Assembly: GCF_030167925.1 (NCBI RefSeq)
Contig: NZ_JASKUT010000002.1
Coordinates: forward strand, 496,001-560,000
Direction of reading: 5' to 3'
DNA from: Paenibacillus silviterrae
GTDB taxonomy: Bacteria > Bacillota > Bacilli > Paenibacillales > NBRC-103111
Length of the DNA stretch: 64,000 bases
The position numbers and the translations under genes are program-made. Below the pieces are notes generated by a model, which saw only the letters and a program-made list of their open reading frames with translations, ran no database searches and was not told the DNA's origin. Positions within the stretch are counted from its first letter, which is position 1, and each line of letters starts with the position of its first letter. Shown here in pieces: positions 24,854 through 34,185 of the stretch.

Positions 24854-27814
24854 ATGCCCGTGTTGACCAAGTGGAAAACCTGCAAACGCTTACTCTCAAC
24901 GTCGTTGATCGTAGCGCTCGCTCTTACCAGCGCGCTTCCGGGAGCTCTTCCTAAGGCCGATGCCGCAGGAGAAACGCCGGCTGCCGCCAATACCAGTGCT
25001 TCATTAATGAAAGACACGGAGCCGTACTATGCGGATGTATGGAAAGGCTGGCTGGAGAAGGGCGCTAAGCCGGCAACGGGGACTATCGAGCTTGCCGCAG
25101 CGAATAAAGCTGTCATACAAGCAATGAGTGACCATATCACCCTGGGAAGCTATGAGGGAAAGCAGAATACCCTGCAATGGACCGGAACGGGGAATGGCTG
25201 GGTCGAATATAAGCTGGACGTTCCGGCCGATGGATTGTACGAGATGGAGGTTTCTTATCGTCCCATTACAGGGAAAAGTCTGAGGCGTCCCGCCGTGTGG
25301 AATATGTCGCTGGACGGGAAGAGCCCGTTCCGCGAAGCTTCTTCCATCACATTGTACCGGCAGTGGAAGGATGTCAGGCCGATTAAGAAGGATGACCGGG
25401 GCGATGATATTCGACCGAGATCGGAGGACATCTCCGGATGGACGGTGACCTCCTTGCGAGATTCCGGCGGGGCCTACGCGGAGCCGCTGCAGTGGTTTCT
25501 TACAAAAGGGACGCACGTCCTGCGGATCGAAGGCTACGAGCCGGTTGCGCTGGAGTCCATTAAGCTGACGCCGCCTAAGAAGCTCAAGACCTACGCTGAA
25601 GTGAAGGCCGCGTATCCGGGCGCCAAGCCGATAGCTGCCGATGTACTGACGATCCAAGCGGAAGAGCCTGCTGTCAAGAACGATTCCTCCATCCAGATGG
25701 CTTCGGATACGGACATGCGTACCTTCCCGTTGGCTACGGGGAACATCACCTTTAATACCATTGGAGGGAAGCGGTGGTGGAATCAGAACCAGGAGCTGAC
25801 CTGGACGCTGAACGTACCGGAATCGGGTCACTATAAGCTGGCCATGCGTACGCTGCAGAACACGATTTCCCAGAAGGCCTCTTATCGGACGATTCGCATT
25901 GACGGAAAGGTGCCGTTCCAGGAATTCCTGACGTATCGTTTCCCTTACAGCACAGGCTGGGAAGGGACGATTTTGCAGCAGGAGGACGGCACTCCATATG
26001 AGCTCTACCTGGAGAAGGGAAATCATACGCTCTCCATGGCCGTCACTCACGCTCCATATAAGCCGATTATTCTAGGTATTGAGAAGCTGCTGGATCTTCT
26101 GTATACCGTAGATCAGGATTTGCGTTCCCTCACCGGCGGAACCGATGACAAGAACCGAACCTGGAGAGTGGAGAAGGAGCTGCCCGACTTGACTCCTCGC
26201 ATGAAGGAGGCTGCGAAGCAGCTGACTCAGCTCGCCGGGCTGACCGAGCAAGTGAACGGCCGGCAGGACAATATCAGCCAAGGCTTTGCTTCCTCGGCGC
26301 TTGATCTTGAGAAGCTGCTGCAGAAGGTCGATGACATTCCGTATCACTTAAGCACTATCACCTCGATGGAGGAGAAGGTCGCCAAATTTATCGATGTCTT
26401 GATGCAGCAGCCTTTGCAGCTGGACGAAATTTATTTGGCTCCGGCGAACAAAGAGCTTCCCAAAATGACAGCGTCATGGCCGGCCAAAATCAAAGGAGCC
26501 GTTGTTAATTTCTTCTACACCTTCCGAACCAAGGACAGATTAACGGAGATGAAGGACACGGAGCTGAACGTTTGGGTGCATCGCGGGAGAGACTACGTTA
26601 CGCAGCTCCAGGAGCTTGCCGATGAATTGTTTACACCGGAGACGGGGATTAAGGTACGAGTCAATCTTCTCCCGAATACGCAGCTGCTCGTCATGGCGAA
26701 TGCAGCGGGCATTCAACCGGATATCGCCCTCGGCCTGTCTCAGGATCTTCCGGTTGACTATGCGATTAGAAACAGCATTCACGATTTGTCCCAGTTCCCG
26801 GACTTCAATGAAATCTATAAGCGCTACAGTCCTGGGTCTTGGCTTCCGTTTTATTACAACAAGGGCTACTACGCGATGCCGGAAACCCAGTCGTTCCAGG
26901 TGCTGTTCTACCGGAAAGATATCCTGGACCGTCTTAATATGAAGCTTCCGAACACATGGGAGGACGTATATGCGCTGCTTCCGGATCTTCAGCAGAACGA
27001 TATGAATTTCTTCGTCAATCCTAAGGAATTCATGATGTTCTTCTTCCAGAACCGCAATGACTTCTTCAGCAAGGACGGCATGAAGACCGTTCTGGATACG
27101 CCGGAGGGCTTCCAAGCCTTCAGGCAGTGGACGGACATGTTCAATATTTATGCGATGGAGCGCGAGGTGCCGAGCTTCTACCAGCATTTCCGCAAAGGCA
27201 CGATGCCGATCGGAATTTCCGATTACAATATGTACATTCAGCTCTCCGCAGCGGCGCCGGAAATTAGCGGACGCTGGGGTATCGCTCCATTGCCGGGTAC
27301 CAAGCAGCCGGATGGAAACATCACCCGATGGGCCGGCGGCGGTCAGACGACGGGCGTGATTTTCAAGGCATCCAACAAAAAGGATCAGGCGTGGCAATTC
27401 ATGAAATGGTGGAATTCCGCCGAGGTGCAGGAGCGCTACGGCGCCGATTTGGAATCGTTCAACGGCATTTCGTTCCGCTGGAACACCTCGAACATCGAGG
27501 CATTCACCAAGCTGCCATGGAAGCGGGAGGACGCGAACGTCATCTTGGATCAGTGGCGCTGGTATAAGGACATGCCGAACCTGCCCGGAGGGTATTTCCT
27601 AACACGGGAAATCACGAATGCCTGGAACCGCACCGTAGTCGACGGGATGAACTACCGGAATTCCCTCGAGCTTGCCGTGATGGAAATCGACCGCGAGCTG
27701 AAGCGTAAGCAGCAGGAATTCGGGTTCGTCGATGTGGACGGCAATGTGAAGAAAACGTTGGATTTACCGGTTGTCGATAAGCCGTGGGAAGGAGTGAGGA
27801 CGTATGTTAAATAA
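24854..27814 (+). CDS. Solute-binding protein fused to N-terminal carbohydrate-binding-like modules
   Basis: A 986-residue secreted protein. It has a signal peptide (about 1-38), then two beta-sandwich regions resembling CBM6/35-type modules (about 95-240 and 270-410; repeated 'WTGTGNGWVEYKLDVPADGLYEM'-like strands), a helical linker (about 410-560) and a bacterial extracellular solute-binding family 1 domain (about 570-970). Ordinary sugar-binding lipoproteins have about 430 residues and no extra modules. There is no lipobox, so anchoring must be by the N-terminal segment or through partners. It lies 31 bp after the ATPase gene and overlaps the permease gene by 11 bp, so it is the binding subunit of this importer. 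Confidence 0.85.
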   Translation: MPVLTKWKTCKRLLSTSLIVALALTSALPGALPKADAAGETPAAANTSASLMKDTEPYYADVWKGWLEKGAKPATGTIELAAANKAVIQAMSDHITLGSYEGKQNTLQWTGTGNGWVEYKLDVPADGLYEMEVSYRPITGKSLRRPAVWNMSLDGKSPFREASSITLYRQWKDVRPIKKDDRGDDIRPRSEDISGWTVTSLRDSGGAYAEPLQWFLTKGTHVLRIEGYEPVALESIKLTPPKKLKTYAEVKAAYPGAKPIAADVLTIQAEEPAVKNDSSIQMASDTDMRTFPLATGNITFNTIGGKRWWNQNQELTWTLNVPESGHYKLAMRTLQNTISQKASYRTIRIDGKVPFQEFLTYRFPYSTGWEGTILQQEDGTPYELYLEKGNHTLSMAVTHAPYKPIILGIEKLLDLLYTVDQDLRSLTGGTDDKNRTWRVEKELPDLTPRMKEAAKQLTQLAGLTEQVNGRQDNISQGFASSALDLEKLLQKVDDIPYHLSTITSMEEKVAKFIDVLMQQPLQLDEIYLAPANKELPKMTASWPAKIKGAVVNFFYTFRTKDRLTEMKDTELNVWVHRGRDYVTQLQELADELFTPETGIKVRVNLLPNTQLLVMANAAGIQPDIALGLSQDLPVDYAIRNSIHDLSQFPDFNEIYKRYSPGSWLPFYYNKGYYAMPETQSFQVLFYRKDILDRLNMKLPNTWEDVYALLPDLQQNDMNFFVNPKEFMMFFFQNRNDFFSKDGMKTVLDTPEGFQAFRQWTDMFNIYAMEREVPSFYQHFRKGTMPIGISDYNMYIQLSAAAPEISGRWGIAPLPGTKQPDGNITRWAGGGQTTGVIFKASNKKDQAWQFMKWWNSAEVQERYGADLESFNGISFRWNTSNIEAFTKLPWKREDANVILDQWRWYKDMPNLPGGYFLTREITNAWNRTVVDGMNYRNSLELAVMEIDRELKRKQQEFGFVDVDGNVKKTLDLPVVDKPWEGVRTYVK

Positions 27815-28793
27815 TGGAACCGGCGCTATACAGCCTGCGGTGAAGGGTGTGAAGGCACAAGGAAAGCCGAGCCTGGCATCCAAATTCATGGGTCTTCTTT
27901 CCGAGATCTGGGCTTATCGCCTCTCCTACTTGTTCATTGCACCGTTCATGCTGTGCTTTGCAGCATTCATCGTCATACCGGTAGGCGCGGCGATCGTATT
28001 GAGCTTTACTTACTTTAATGCGATCGAACCGCCGCGTTTTATCGGCTGGAGCAACTTTCAGTATTTGATATCACAGGATTTGCTTTTCCTGAAATATGCG
28101 CTTCCGAATACGTTCAAATTTGCGATTATTGTCGGTCCGGGCGGCTATATCGCCGCTTTCCTACTTGCATGGCTTATCTCGCAGCTGCCGGGCTCCACGC
28201 GCCGCTGGTTTGCGCTCGCTATGTACACCCCGTCTCTTACGGCGGGGATCGCGATGGCGATTGTATGGCTTCCGATGCTGACAGGGGACCGGATCGGTTA
28301 CTTGAACAGCATCCTGCTCGAGCTGGGCTTTCTGGATGAGCCTCGGCTTTGGGTGACGGATAAGGCGTATCTCATGAACTCGATGATTGCCGTTACGCTG
28401 TGGTCCAGCATGGGGGTCGGTTTCCTGGCGATGCTTGCAGGGATACTCAACGTAAACAGCGAGCTGTACGAGGCGGCACGCATCGATGGAATGAAGAGCC
28501 GCTTACAAGAGATTTGGTACATTACGATCCCTTCGATGAAGCCCCAAATGCTGTTCGGTGCGGTCATGGCCATCGTGTCCACCTTTAAGGCAGGGGCGAT
28601 CGGGGTGGAGTTGTCAGGTACGAACCCGACGCCGCAATACGCGGGTCACTTGATCATTAACCATATTGACGATTATGGCTTTATCCGTTTCGAAATGGGT
28701 TATGCGGCGGCCATCTCGGTATTCCTCTTGCTGCTGATGTACGCATCCAATAAATTTTGCTGGGGCTTGTTCGGCTCGAAGGAGGATGAATAA
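27804..28793 (+). CDS. Sugar ABC transporter permease, MalF-type (pair 1)
   Basis: A 329-residue membrane protein with six predicted helices after a cytoplasmic N-terminus. The EAA loop that docks with the ATPase is EAARIDGMKSRLQEIWYITIP. It overlaps both neighbours (11 bp with the binding protein, 1 bp with the next permease), which implies tight co-translation. It pairs with the permease at 28793 to form the channel used by the modular binding protein. Confidence 0.92.
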   Translation: MLNNGTGAIQPAVKGVKAQGKPSLASKFMGLLSEIWAYRLSYLFIAPFMLCFAAFIVIPVGAAIVLSFTYFNAIEPPRFIGWSNFQYLISQDLLFLKYALPNTFKFAIIVGPGGYIAAFLLAWLISQLPGSTRRWFALAMYTPSLTAGIAMAIVWLPMLTGDRIGYLNSILLELGFLDEPRLWVTDKAYLMNSMIAVTLWSSMGVGFLAMLAGILNVNSELYEAARIDGMKSRLQEIWYITIPSMKPQMLFGAVMAIVSTFKAGAIGVELSGTNPTPQYAGHLIINHIDDYGFIRFEMGYAAAISVFLLLLMYASNKFCWGLFGSKEDE

Positions 28794-29701
28794 TGCAGCG
28801 CACCTTAACCTGGTGGAAGCAGCTGCCGCGGCTGTGGGGAGGGGGCGGCTCCAAGCTCAAGTCCATGGACGGCTTCCAGAAGCTGTTGATCCTGTTCCTC
28901 ATCATACTGTCGGCGTTTATGCTGCTGCCGCTCGTCTATATATTTAACCATGCACTGAAGCCGTATCATGAATTGTTCGTGTATCCGCCTACCTTTCTGG
29001 TAAGAGAGCCGTCACTTCAGAACTTTGTAGAATTGCTGCTGGTAGCCTCCAGCTCTACGGTTCCGGTAAGCCGTTATCTGTTTAACAGTCTGATCATCTC
29101 AGGCGGAGCGGTAGTATGTGTCACGATCGTTAGCGCGATGTGCGCTTATCCGATATCGAAGCATAAATTTCCGGGGCATAAAATGGTATTCGCCACTATT
29201 ATCCTGACGTTGATGTTTGCGCCGGAAGCGGTTCAAATTCCGCGTTATCTGGTCGTCAGCAACCTAGGCATTATGAACACGTACTGGGGGCATATTCTCC
29301 CGCTGGTTGCGATGCCGGTCGGTGTGTTTCTTCTAAAGCAGTTTATCGATCAGCTGCCTAACGAGCTGCTTGAAGCGGCGCGAATTGATGGAGCGGGAGA
29401 ATTTCTCATATTCTTGCGGGTCGTCATTCCCGTTTGTATGCCTGCGGTAGCGACCGTAGCGATCCTGACCTTCCAGAGCTCTTGGGGGAACGTCGAGACC
29501 TCCACGCTCTTTATGCAGGATGACGAAATGAAGAATTTCCCGTTCTTCTTGTCCACATTGACCAATAACTTGGCCAACAGCGTGGCGAGACAGGGAGCGG
29601 CAGCGTCAGCAGCACTTATCATGTTCATCCCGAACCTGATCATATTCTTGTTCTTCCAGGGGAAAGTGATCGCTACGATGGCTCACTCCGGGATTAAATA
29701 G
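28793..29701 (+). CDS. Sugar ABC transporter permease, MalG-type (pair 1)
   Basis: A 302-residue membrane protein with six helices and the EAA loop EAARIDGAGEFLIFLRVVIP. It starts within the stop codon of the preceding permease (TAATG), with ribosome site AAGGAGG. A hydrophilic 28-residue extension precedes the first helix. It is the second half of the first permease pair. Confidence 0.92.
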   Translation: MQRTLTWWKQLPRLWGGGGSKLKSMDGFQKLLILFLIILSAFMLLPLVYIFNHALKPYHELFVYPPTFLVREPSLQNFVELLLVASSSTVPVSRYLFNSLIISGGAVVCVTIVSAMCAYPISKHKFPGHKMVFATIILTLMFAPEAVQIPRYLVVSNLGIMNTYWGHILPLVAMPVGVFLLKQFIDQLPNELLEAARIDGAGEFLIFLRVVIPVCMPAVATVAILTFQSSWGNVETSTLFMQDDEMKNFPFFLSTLTNNLANSVARQGAAASAALIMFIPNLIIFLFFQGKVIATMAHSGIK

Positions 29702-29719
29702 GAAGGAGGAGAACGTTAG

Positions 29720-31864
29720 TTGAACAAACGTCATTCATTCAGATCGCTTCTCCTTGTACTATTGGTTGTCCTTATGACGGTTTCGATCTGGCCGGTTTCC
29801 GCATTCGCTTACGTCCCATATGACACCAATTATAAAGATAGCTTCGGCCAGCTCGTCTGGACACAATCGGCTTATAACCCTGTTGCGGCACTTGGCCGCG
29901 ACATCTATGTGCCGGATCCGAAGGACCCGAGCAAGCAGGTATATTCTCCGCTCGTACAGCCTAAGGATTTGTTCATCGACAGCAAAGATCATATTTACAT
30001 TGCCGATACCGGGAATAGCCGGATCGTGCACCTGGACGAGAAAGGACAACTGCTCCGGATTCTGGATGTCAAAGAAAGTCCGCTGAAGAAGCCGGAGGGG
30101 CTGTTTATCGACCAAAAGGGCGATATTTATGTGGCCGATACCGGCAATAAGCGGGTCGTTCGTCTCGATAACAACGGAAAGCTGATGAAGGAATTCAAGC
30201 AGCCGACATCCAAATTTTTGCCGGACTCCTTCAAGTATGATCCGATCAAGCTTGTCGTTGACAAGCGCGGGTTCCTCTATATTGCCACACTAGGCGGATA
30301 TCAGGGATTGCTGCAGCTCGATCCGGACGGCAACTTCCTGAGCTTCTTCGGGGCCAATAAGACGGAATTTTCGGTTATGGACGCGTTCAAACGTCTCGTC
30401 TATACCCGTGAAATGTACCTTCGCGAAATTAGCAAGCTGCCGGGCTCGGTAGCCAGTGTGACCATTGACCAGAACGGGCTGATCTACACGGCGACCAAGG
30501 AAGTAGCTTCAGGGCAGCTTAAGAAGCTGAACATAGCAGGGAAGGATCTGCTCGCCTTCAAGGATGAATTTTCCGACTCAGTCACGACCAAATCGTTCGG
30601 GGAAGTCAGATTCCCTCCGAGGGATAAGCTGCAGAAGCCCCAGCTCAGTGATTTGACGGTGGATCGCAGCGGTAACATTACGGCGATTGATTCGACTCTC
30701 AAGTATGTGAACCAATACGACGGCAACGGCAATCTCCTCTTCTTCTGGGGCGGCTCCTCACCGGCCTCCTCTAATCGTCTCGGCGTGGTGAAGACGCCTT
30801 CGGCGATTGCCAACAACTCGAAGAATGAGCTGTTCATCTTGGATGAAGAGAACGGCGCGGTCCAAATGTTCCGTCTGTCGGAATTCGGCGCTCTGGTGCA
30901 TAAAGCGAACCAGCTCACCCAAGATGGACGCTATGAAGAGAGCGAGAAGCCTTGGCAGGAGGTGCTGCGCTTAAACGCCTACTATACTCCTGCGGTGCTT
31001 GGGCTTGCCAAAGCCGCTTATAAGAAAGGCGAATTCGAGAAAGCGGAGAGGCTGTTCTTCGAAGCGGGATTCGTGCAAGGCTATTCGGACGCCTTCTGGC
31101 AAATCCGTCTACAATGGTTCCAGAAGCATTTCGGCGTGCTGATGAATATCGTGCTCATCGGCGGCTTGGCTCTTTATCTCCTGAACCGGTTCACCCGTAA
31201 CACGAGCTGGAGAAAGGCATGGAAGCATCGCAAGCCGTCGGACATTCCGCTGGTGAATCAGTTAAAGCATGCCTTTTATATTCTGAAGCACCCTCTGGAT
31301 GGGTTTGCTGCGATCCGTTATGAAGGAAAAGGCAGCATGCTTAGCAGCACGATCCTGTTCCTCGTTTCGGCGGCTTCCTTCTGCGTGATGCGGGCAGGCA
31401 CCGATTTCATGTTCAATCCGTCCGCGGCGCAGGAGATCAACCTAGTGACGATTTTCACCCAGTTCGTCATCGTCTGGTTCGGGTGGGTGATCTCGAACTA
31501 CTTGATCAGCACGATCTATCGGGGAGAAGGTCGCTTCCGCGATGTGGTGTATGGCAGCTCGTATGCGTTATTCCCGTTTGTACTGCTGGGACTGCCGCTG
31601 ACGTTCCTATCCAAGCTGATGACGCTCAGTGAGGCTGCGATTTTCTCCTTCCTGGAGACGGCGCTGATCGCATGGGTTGCCCTGCTCATGGTATGGAAGG
31701 TGCAGGCGATGCAAAATTACAGCGTCGGAGAAACGGGAATGAACATCTTCCTGTCCATGGCGACCATGACGATTCTCGGCGTTCTGATCTTCGTTACGTT
31801 CGGTTTAACCAATGAGCTCAAAGACTTCTTCTATTCCGTGTACCAGGAGGTGACGATCCGATGA
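29720..31864 (+). CDS. Exported NHL-repeat protein with C-terminal YIP1-type membrane domain
   Basis: A 714-residue protein with TTG start after GGAGGAG. A signal peptide (about 1-30) leads to an NHL/six-bladed propeller with repeated 'PKDLFIDSKDHIYIADTGNSRIVHLD'-like blades (about 60-390). A short TPR-like helical pair follows (about 400-465), then one membrane helix (about 470-490), and a YIP1-like domain with about five membrane helices (about 535-710). The propeller would lie outside the cell. The gene is placed between two permease pairs and overlaps the DUF5696 gene by 4 bp, so it is an integral part of the importer operon. A sensor, scaffold or accessory binding role is possible; no enzyme motif is visible. 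Confidence 0.83.
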   Translation: MNKRHSFRSLLLVLLVVLMTVSIWPVSAFAYVPYDTNYKDSFGQLVWTQSAYNPVAALGRDIYVPDPKDPSKQVYSPLVQPKDLFIDSKDHIYIADTGNSRIVHLDEKGQLLRILDVKESPLKKPEGLFIDQKGDIYVADTGNKRVVRLDNNGKLMKEFKQPTSKFLPDSFKYDPIKLVVDKRGFLYIATLGGYQGLLQLDPDGNFLSFFGANKTEFSVMDAFKRLVYTREMYLREISKLPGSVASVTIDQNGLIYTATKEVASGQLKKLNIAGKDLLAFKDEFSDSVTTKSFGEVRFPPRDKLQKPQLSDLTVDRSGNITAIDSTLKYVNQYDGNGNLLFFWGGSSPASSNRLGVVKTPSAIANNSKNELFILDEENGAVQMFRLSEFGALVHKANQLTQDGRYEESEKPWQEVLRLNAYYTPAVLGLAKAAYKKGEFEKAERLFFEAGFVQGYSDAFWQIRLQWFQKHFGVLMNIVLIGGLALYLLNRFTRNTSWRKAWKHRKPSDIPLVNQLKHAFYILKHPLDGFAAIRYEGKGSMLSSTILFLVSAASFCVMRAGTDFMFNPSAAQEINLVTIFTQFVIVWFGWVISNYLISTIYRGEGRFRDVVYGSSYALFPFVLLGLPLTFLSKLMTLSEAAIFSFLETALIAWVALLMVWKVQAMQNYSVGETGMNIFLSMATMTILGVLIFVTFGLTNELKDFFYSVYQEVTIR

Positions 31865-34185
31865 CCCGCAACTATCGGAAATTCAAAATGTTATCCGCAG
31901 CCGCCTTGGCAGCTGTTACGGCTGCGGGTCTGCTCGTGTCGCAATCGCCGCCGCAGCTCGGTATGGCTGCGGCACCGGCGCCGGCTGCTCCTGCTCCGGC
32001 ACAGCCGGCGGATTCGAAGCCTGCCGCTCAGACCACACCGGCTCCAGCTCAAGCACCAGCTCAAGCGCCTGCTGCCCAGGCGAACCGAGCAGCGGAGCTC
32101 CCCGACGAGAGCAAGTTCCGCATGGTCGCTGAGAATGCACAGCTTCGTCTGTGGGTTGACAGCACGACAGGTCATTTCAAGACGGAGGACAAACGAAGCG
32201 GCAAGGTGCTCCGCTCGTATCCGAATCCGGAGCATTGGTCGAAGGAAACGATATCCGGTACGTGGAGGAACAACCTGCGCTCGCCGATCATGCTCGAATA
32301 CATTGATATGGCCAATTTCAAGTCTCAGCCGAAGATCATCAGCTGGGCGGAGGACAAAGGCGTTCTGGAAGGGTTCCAGACCACCTCGGACGGGTTTAAG
32401 CTGACGTATCATTTTGCGGGTACCGGGTTTAAAATTCCAGTAGAGGTCAAGCTGGCCGATGATTATGTGGAGACGAAAATCGTGGACAGCGCCATTGTCG
32501 AAGGCAAGCTGTCGCTGCTCAATCTAAAGCTGTATCCGCTTCTAGGCGCGGAGCCTTCACTGGACCAAGAAGGATACATGCTCGTGCCGGACGGTCCCGG
32601 CGCACTGATCCGCTTCAAGCCGAACCGTACGCAGGACAAATCGATTTATCGGGAAAGCATCTATGGAAGCGACTATGCGTTCTTCAACGAAGAAACGGCC
32701 AGACAATATGTCGTGGCTCCGATTTTCGGATTGAAGTCCGGAGATACGGCGTTTGTGGCTGTGATGACCAGTGGAGAGGAATATGCAAAGCTGTTCGCAT
32801 CCCCATCAGGGGCGTTCGGGATTTCAAACTGGATCACACCGGAATGGCAGTATCGAGTGAAATTTTTCCAAAATACGAGTCAGAAGGGCAATGCCGGGTT
32901 CTTCACCTATAGCAAGGAGAGATTCTCCGTACAGCGTACCGTGCGATATTATTTGCTTGACCCGGCTCAAAGCGATTACACCGGAATGGCCTCCAAATAC
33001 CGGCAGTATCTGATGAAGGACAAAGGCCTGAAGCCGCTGCAGACGGTAAGCAAAAAGATTCCGATGTTCGTGGATATCGTAGGCGCAGACCGGAAACAGG
33101 GGCTCATCTGGGATAAGTATTTGAAGGGTACTACGACGTCGGAAGCGACGGAGATGATCAACCGGCTGTATGGGCTGGGCATTGAGAACATGACGATTAA
33201 CTATTCCGGCTGGCAGGAAGGCGGCTACAGCAAATATGGGGATTTAACCGAGGTGGATTCCCGTCTGGGCGGAAATAAAGGGATGAAGCAGTTTATTCAA
33301 TTCGCTCACAGCCTGAAGCTACCGGTGTTCCTGACGGCCAACTACAGCCAAAACAATACGGAAACGAACGGCTTTAGGCCGAGATACGACGGGATGCGCA
33401 ATTTGGCCGGACGCCTGATTGAGTTTACTAACTTTAATAACCGGGACCTGATCACCATGATGAGTCCGCGCTACGCGACCCAGATGATTTCCAAGGATCT
33501 GCAGCTGTTTAAAGAGCTGGGCGCCGACGGACTGCATCTGGAGGACGGCATCGGACGTTACCTGAACAGCGACTTCAATGATCGCCACAGGGCTCCCCGC
33601 TCTGAGGTCAGGAAGCTGCATGAGCAGGCTATGAAGGAGATCAAGGAAACGCTCGGCGGTGTCAGCGTCGAAAGAGGCAATATGTACGGTATCGGAGAGC
33701 TGAAGCACATTCATCGTATTCAGCAGGATCATTCCCATGATCTCTTCGTCGATGAGGCGGTTCCGTTCCTTCAAATTGCTTTGCACGGGCTGGTCAGCTA
33801 CACGTCGGACTGGTCTAATCTAAGGGATCAGTATCAAGAGGAGTTTTTACGATCGATCGAGTATGGGGCTTACCCGGGCTTCATCTTTACTCATGCGGAT
33901 TCGGGGGAAATGAAGGGCGCGTATTCGATCTGGTACTACAGCTTGAATTACCGGGATTGGGAAGTGAAGGCGCTGGAGGAGTACCAACGCTTTAACGAGG
34001 CGCTTGGCGATGTGCAGAACAAGCTCATTACCGGCCACCGGACGCTCGCGCCGAATGTGAAGCAGACCGAATACGAGAACGGGAAGAAGATCATCGTCAA
34101 CTATAATGCCGAACCGTATACGAACGGAAGTATCAAGGTTCCGGCACAAGACTTTATCGTGATTACAGGAGGGAAGACTCCATGA
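31861..34185 (+). CDS. Exported DUF5696 protein with hydrolase-like barrel
   Basis: A 774-residue protein. It has an N-terminal export/anchor helix (about 10-30), then an Ala/Pro-rich low-complexity linker (about 36-78), a beta-rich domain (about 85-390), and a (beta/alpha)8-barrel-like domain (about 398-700) whose strands read PMFVDIVGAD, NMTINYSGW, PVFLTANYS, LHLEDGIG and VSVERGN. Acidic residues D556, E561, D562 and E604 sit at strand ends, as in retaining or inverting glycosidases. No characterised function is known to me for DUF5696. It overlaps its neighbours by 4 bp on each side (ATGA), so it is co-translated with the transporter. I infer extracellular processing of the imported glycan. 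Confidence 0.8.
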   Translation: MTRNYRKFKMLSAAALAAVTAAGLLVSQSPPQLGMAAAPAPAAPAPAQPADSKPAAQTTPAPAQAPAQAPAAQANRAAELPDESKFRMVAENAQLRLWVDSTTGHFKTEDKRSGKVLRSYPNPEHWSKETISGTWRNNLRSPIMLEYIDMANFKSQPKIISWAEDKGVLEGFQTTSDGFKLTYHFAGTGFKIPVEVKLADDYVETKIVDSAIVEGKLSLLNLKLYPLLGAEPSLDQEGYMLVPDGPGALIRFKPNRTQDKSIYRESIYGSDYAFFNEETARQYVVAPIFGLKSGDTAFVAVMTSGEEYAKLFASPSGAFGISNWITPEWQYRVKFFQNTSQKGNAGFFTYSKERFSVQRTVRYYLLDPAQSDYTGMASKYRQYLMKDKGLKPLQTVSKKIPMFVDIVGADRKQGLIWDKYLKGTTTSEATEMINRLYGLGIENMTINYSGWQEGGYSKYGDLTEVDSRLGGNKGMKQFIQFAHSLKLPVFLTANYSQNNTETNGFRPRYDGMRNLAGRLIEFTNFNNRDLITMMSPRYATQMISKDLQLFKELGADGLHLEDGIGRYLNSDFNDRHRAPRSEVRKLHEQAMKEIKETLGGVSVERGNMYGIGELKHIHRIQQDHSHDLFVDEAVPFLQIALHGLVSYTSDWSNLRDQYQEEFLRSIEYGAYPGFIFTHADSGEMKGAYSIWYYSLNYRDWEVKALEEYQRFNEALGDVQNKLITGHRTLAPNVKQTEYENGKKIIVNYNAEPYTNGSIKVPAQDFIVITGGKTP

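Noticed and set aside
25004..26050. Minus-strand open frame of 348 codons opposite the modular binding protein
   Set aside because: Shadow frame with arginine/leucine-rich composition; the sense protein shows a signal peptide and domain order.
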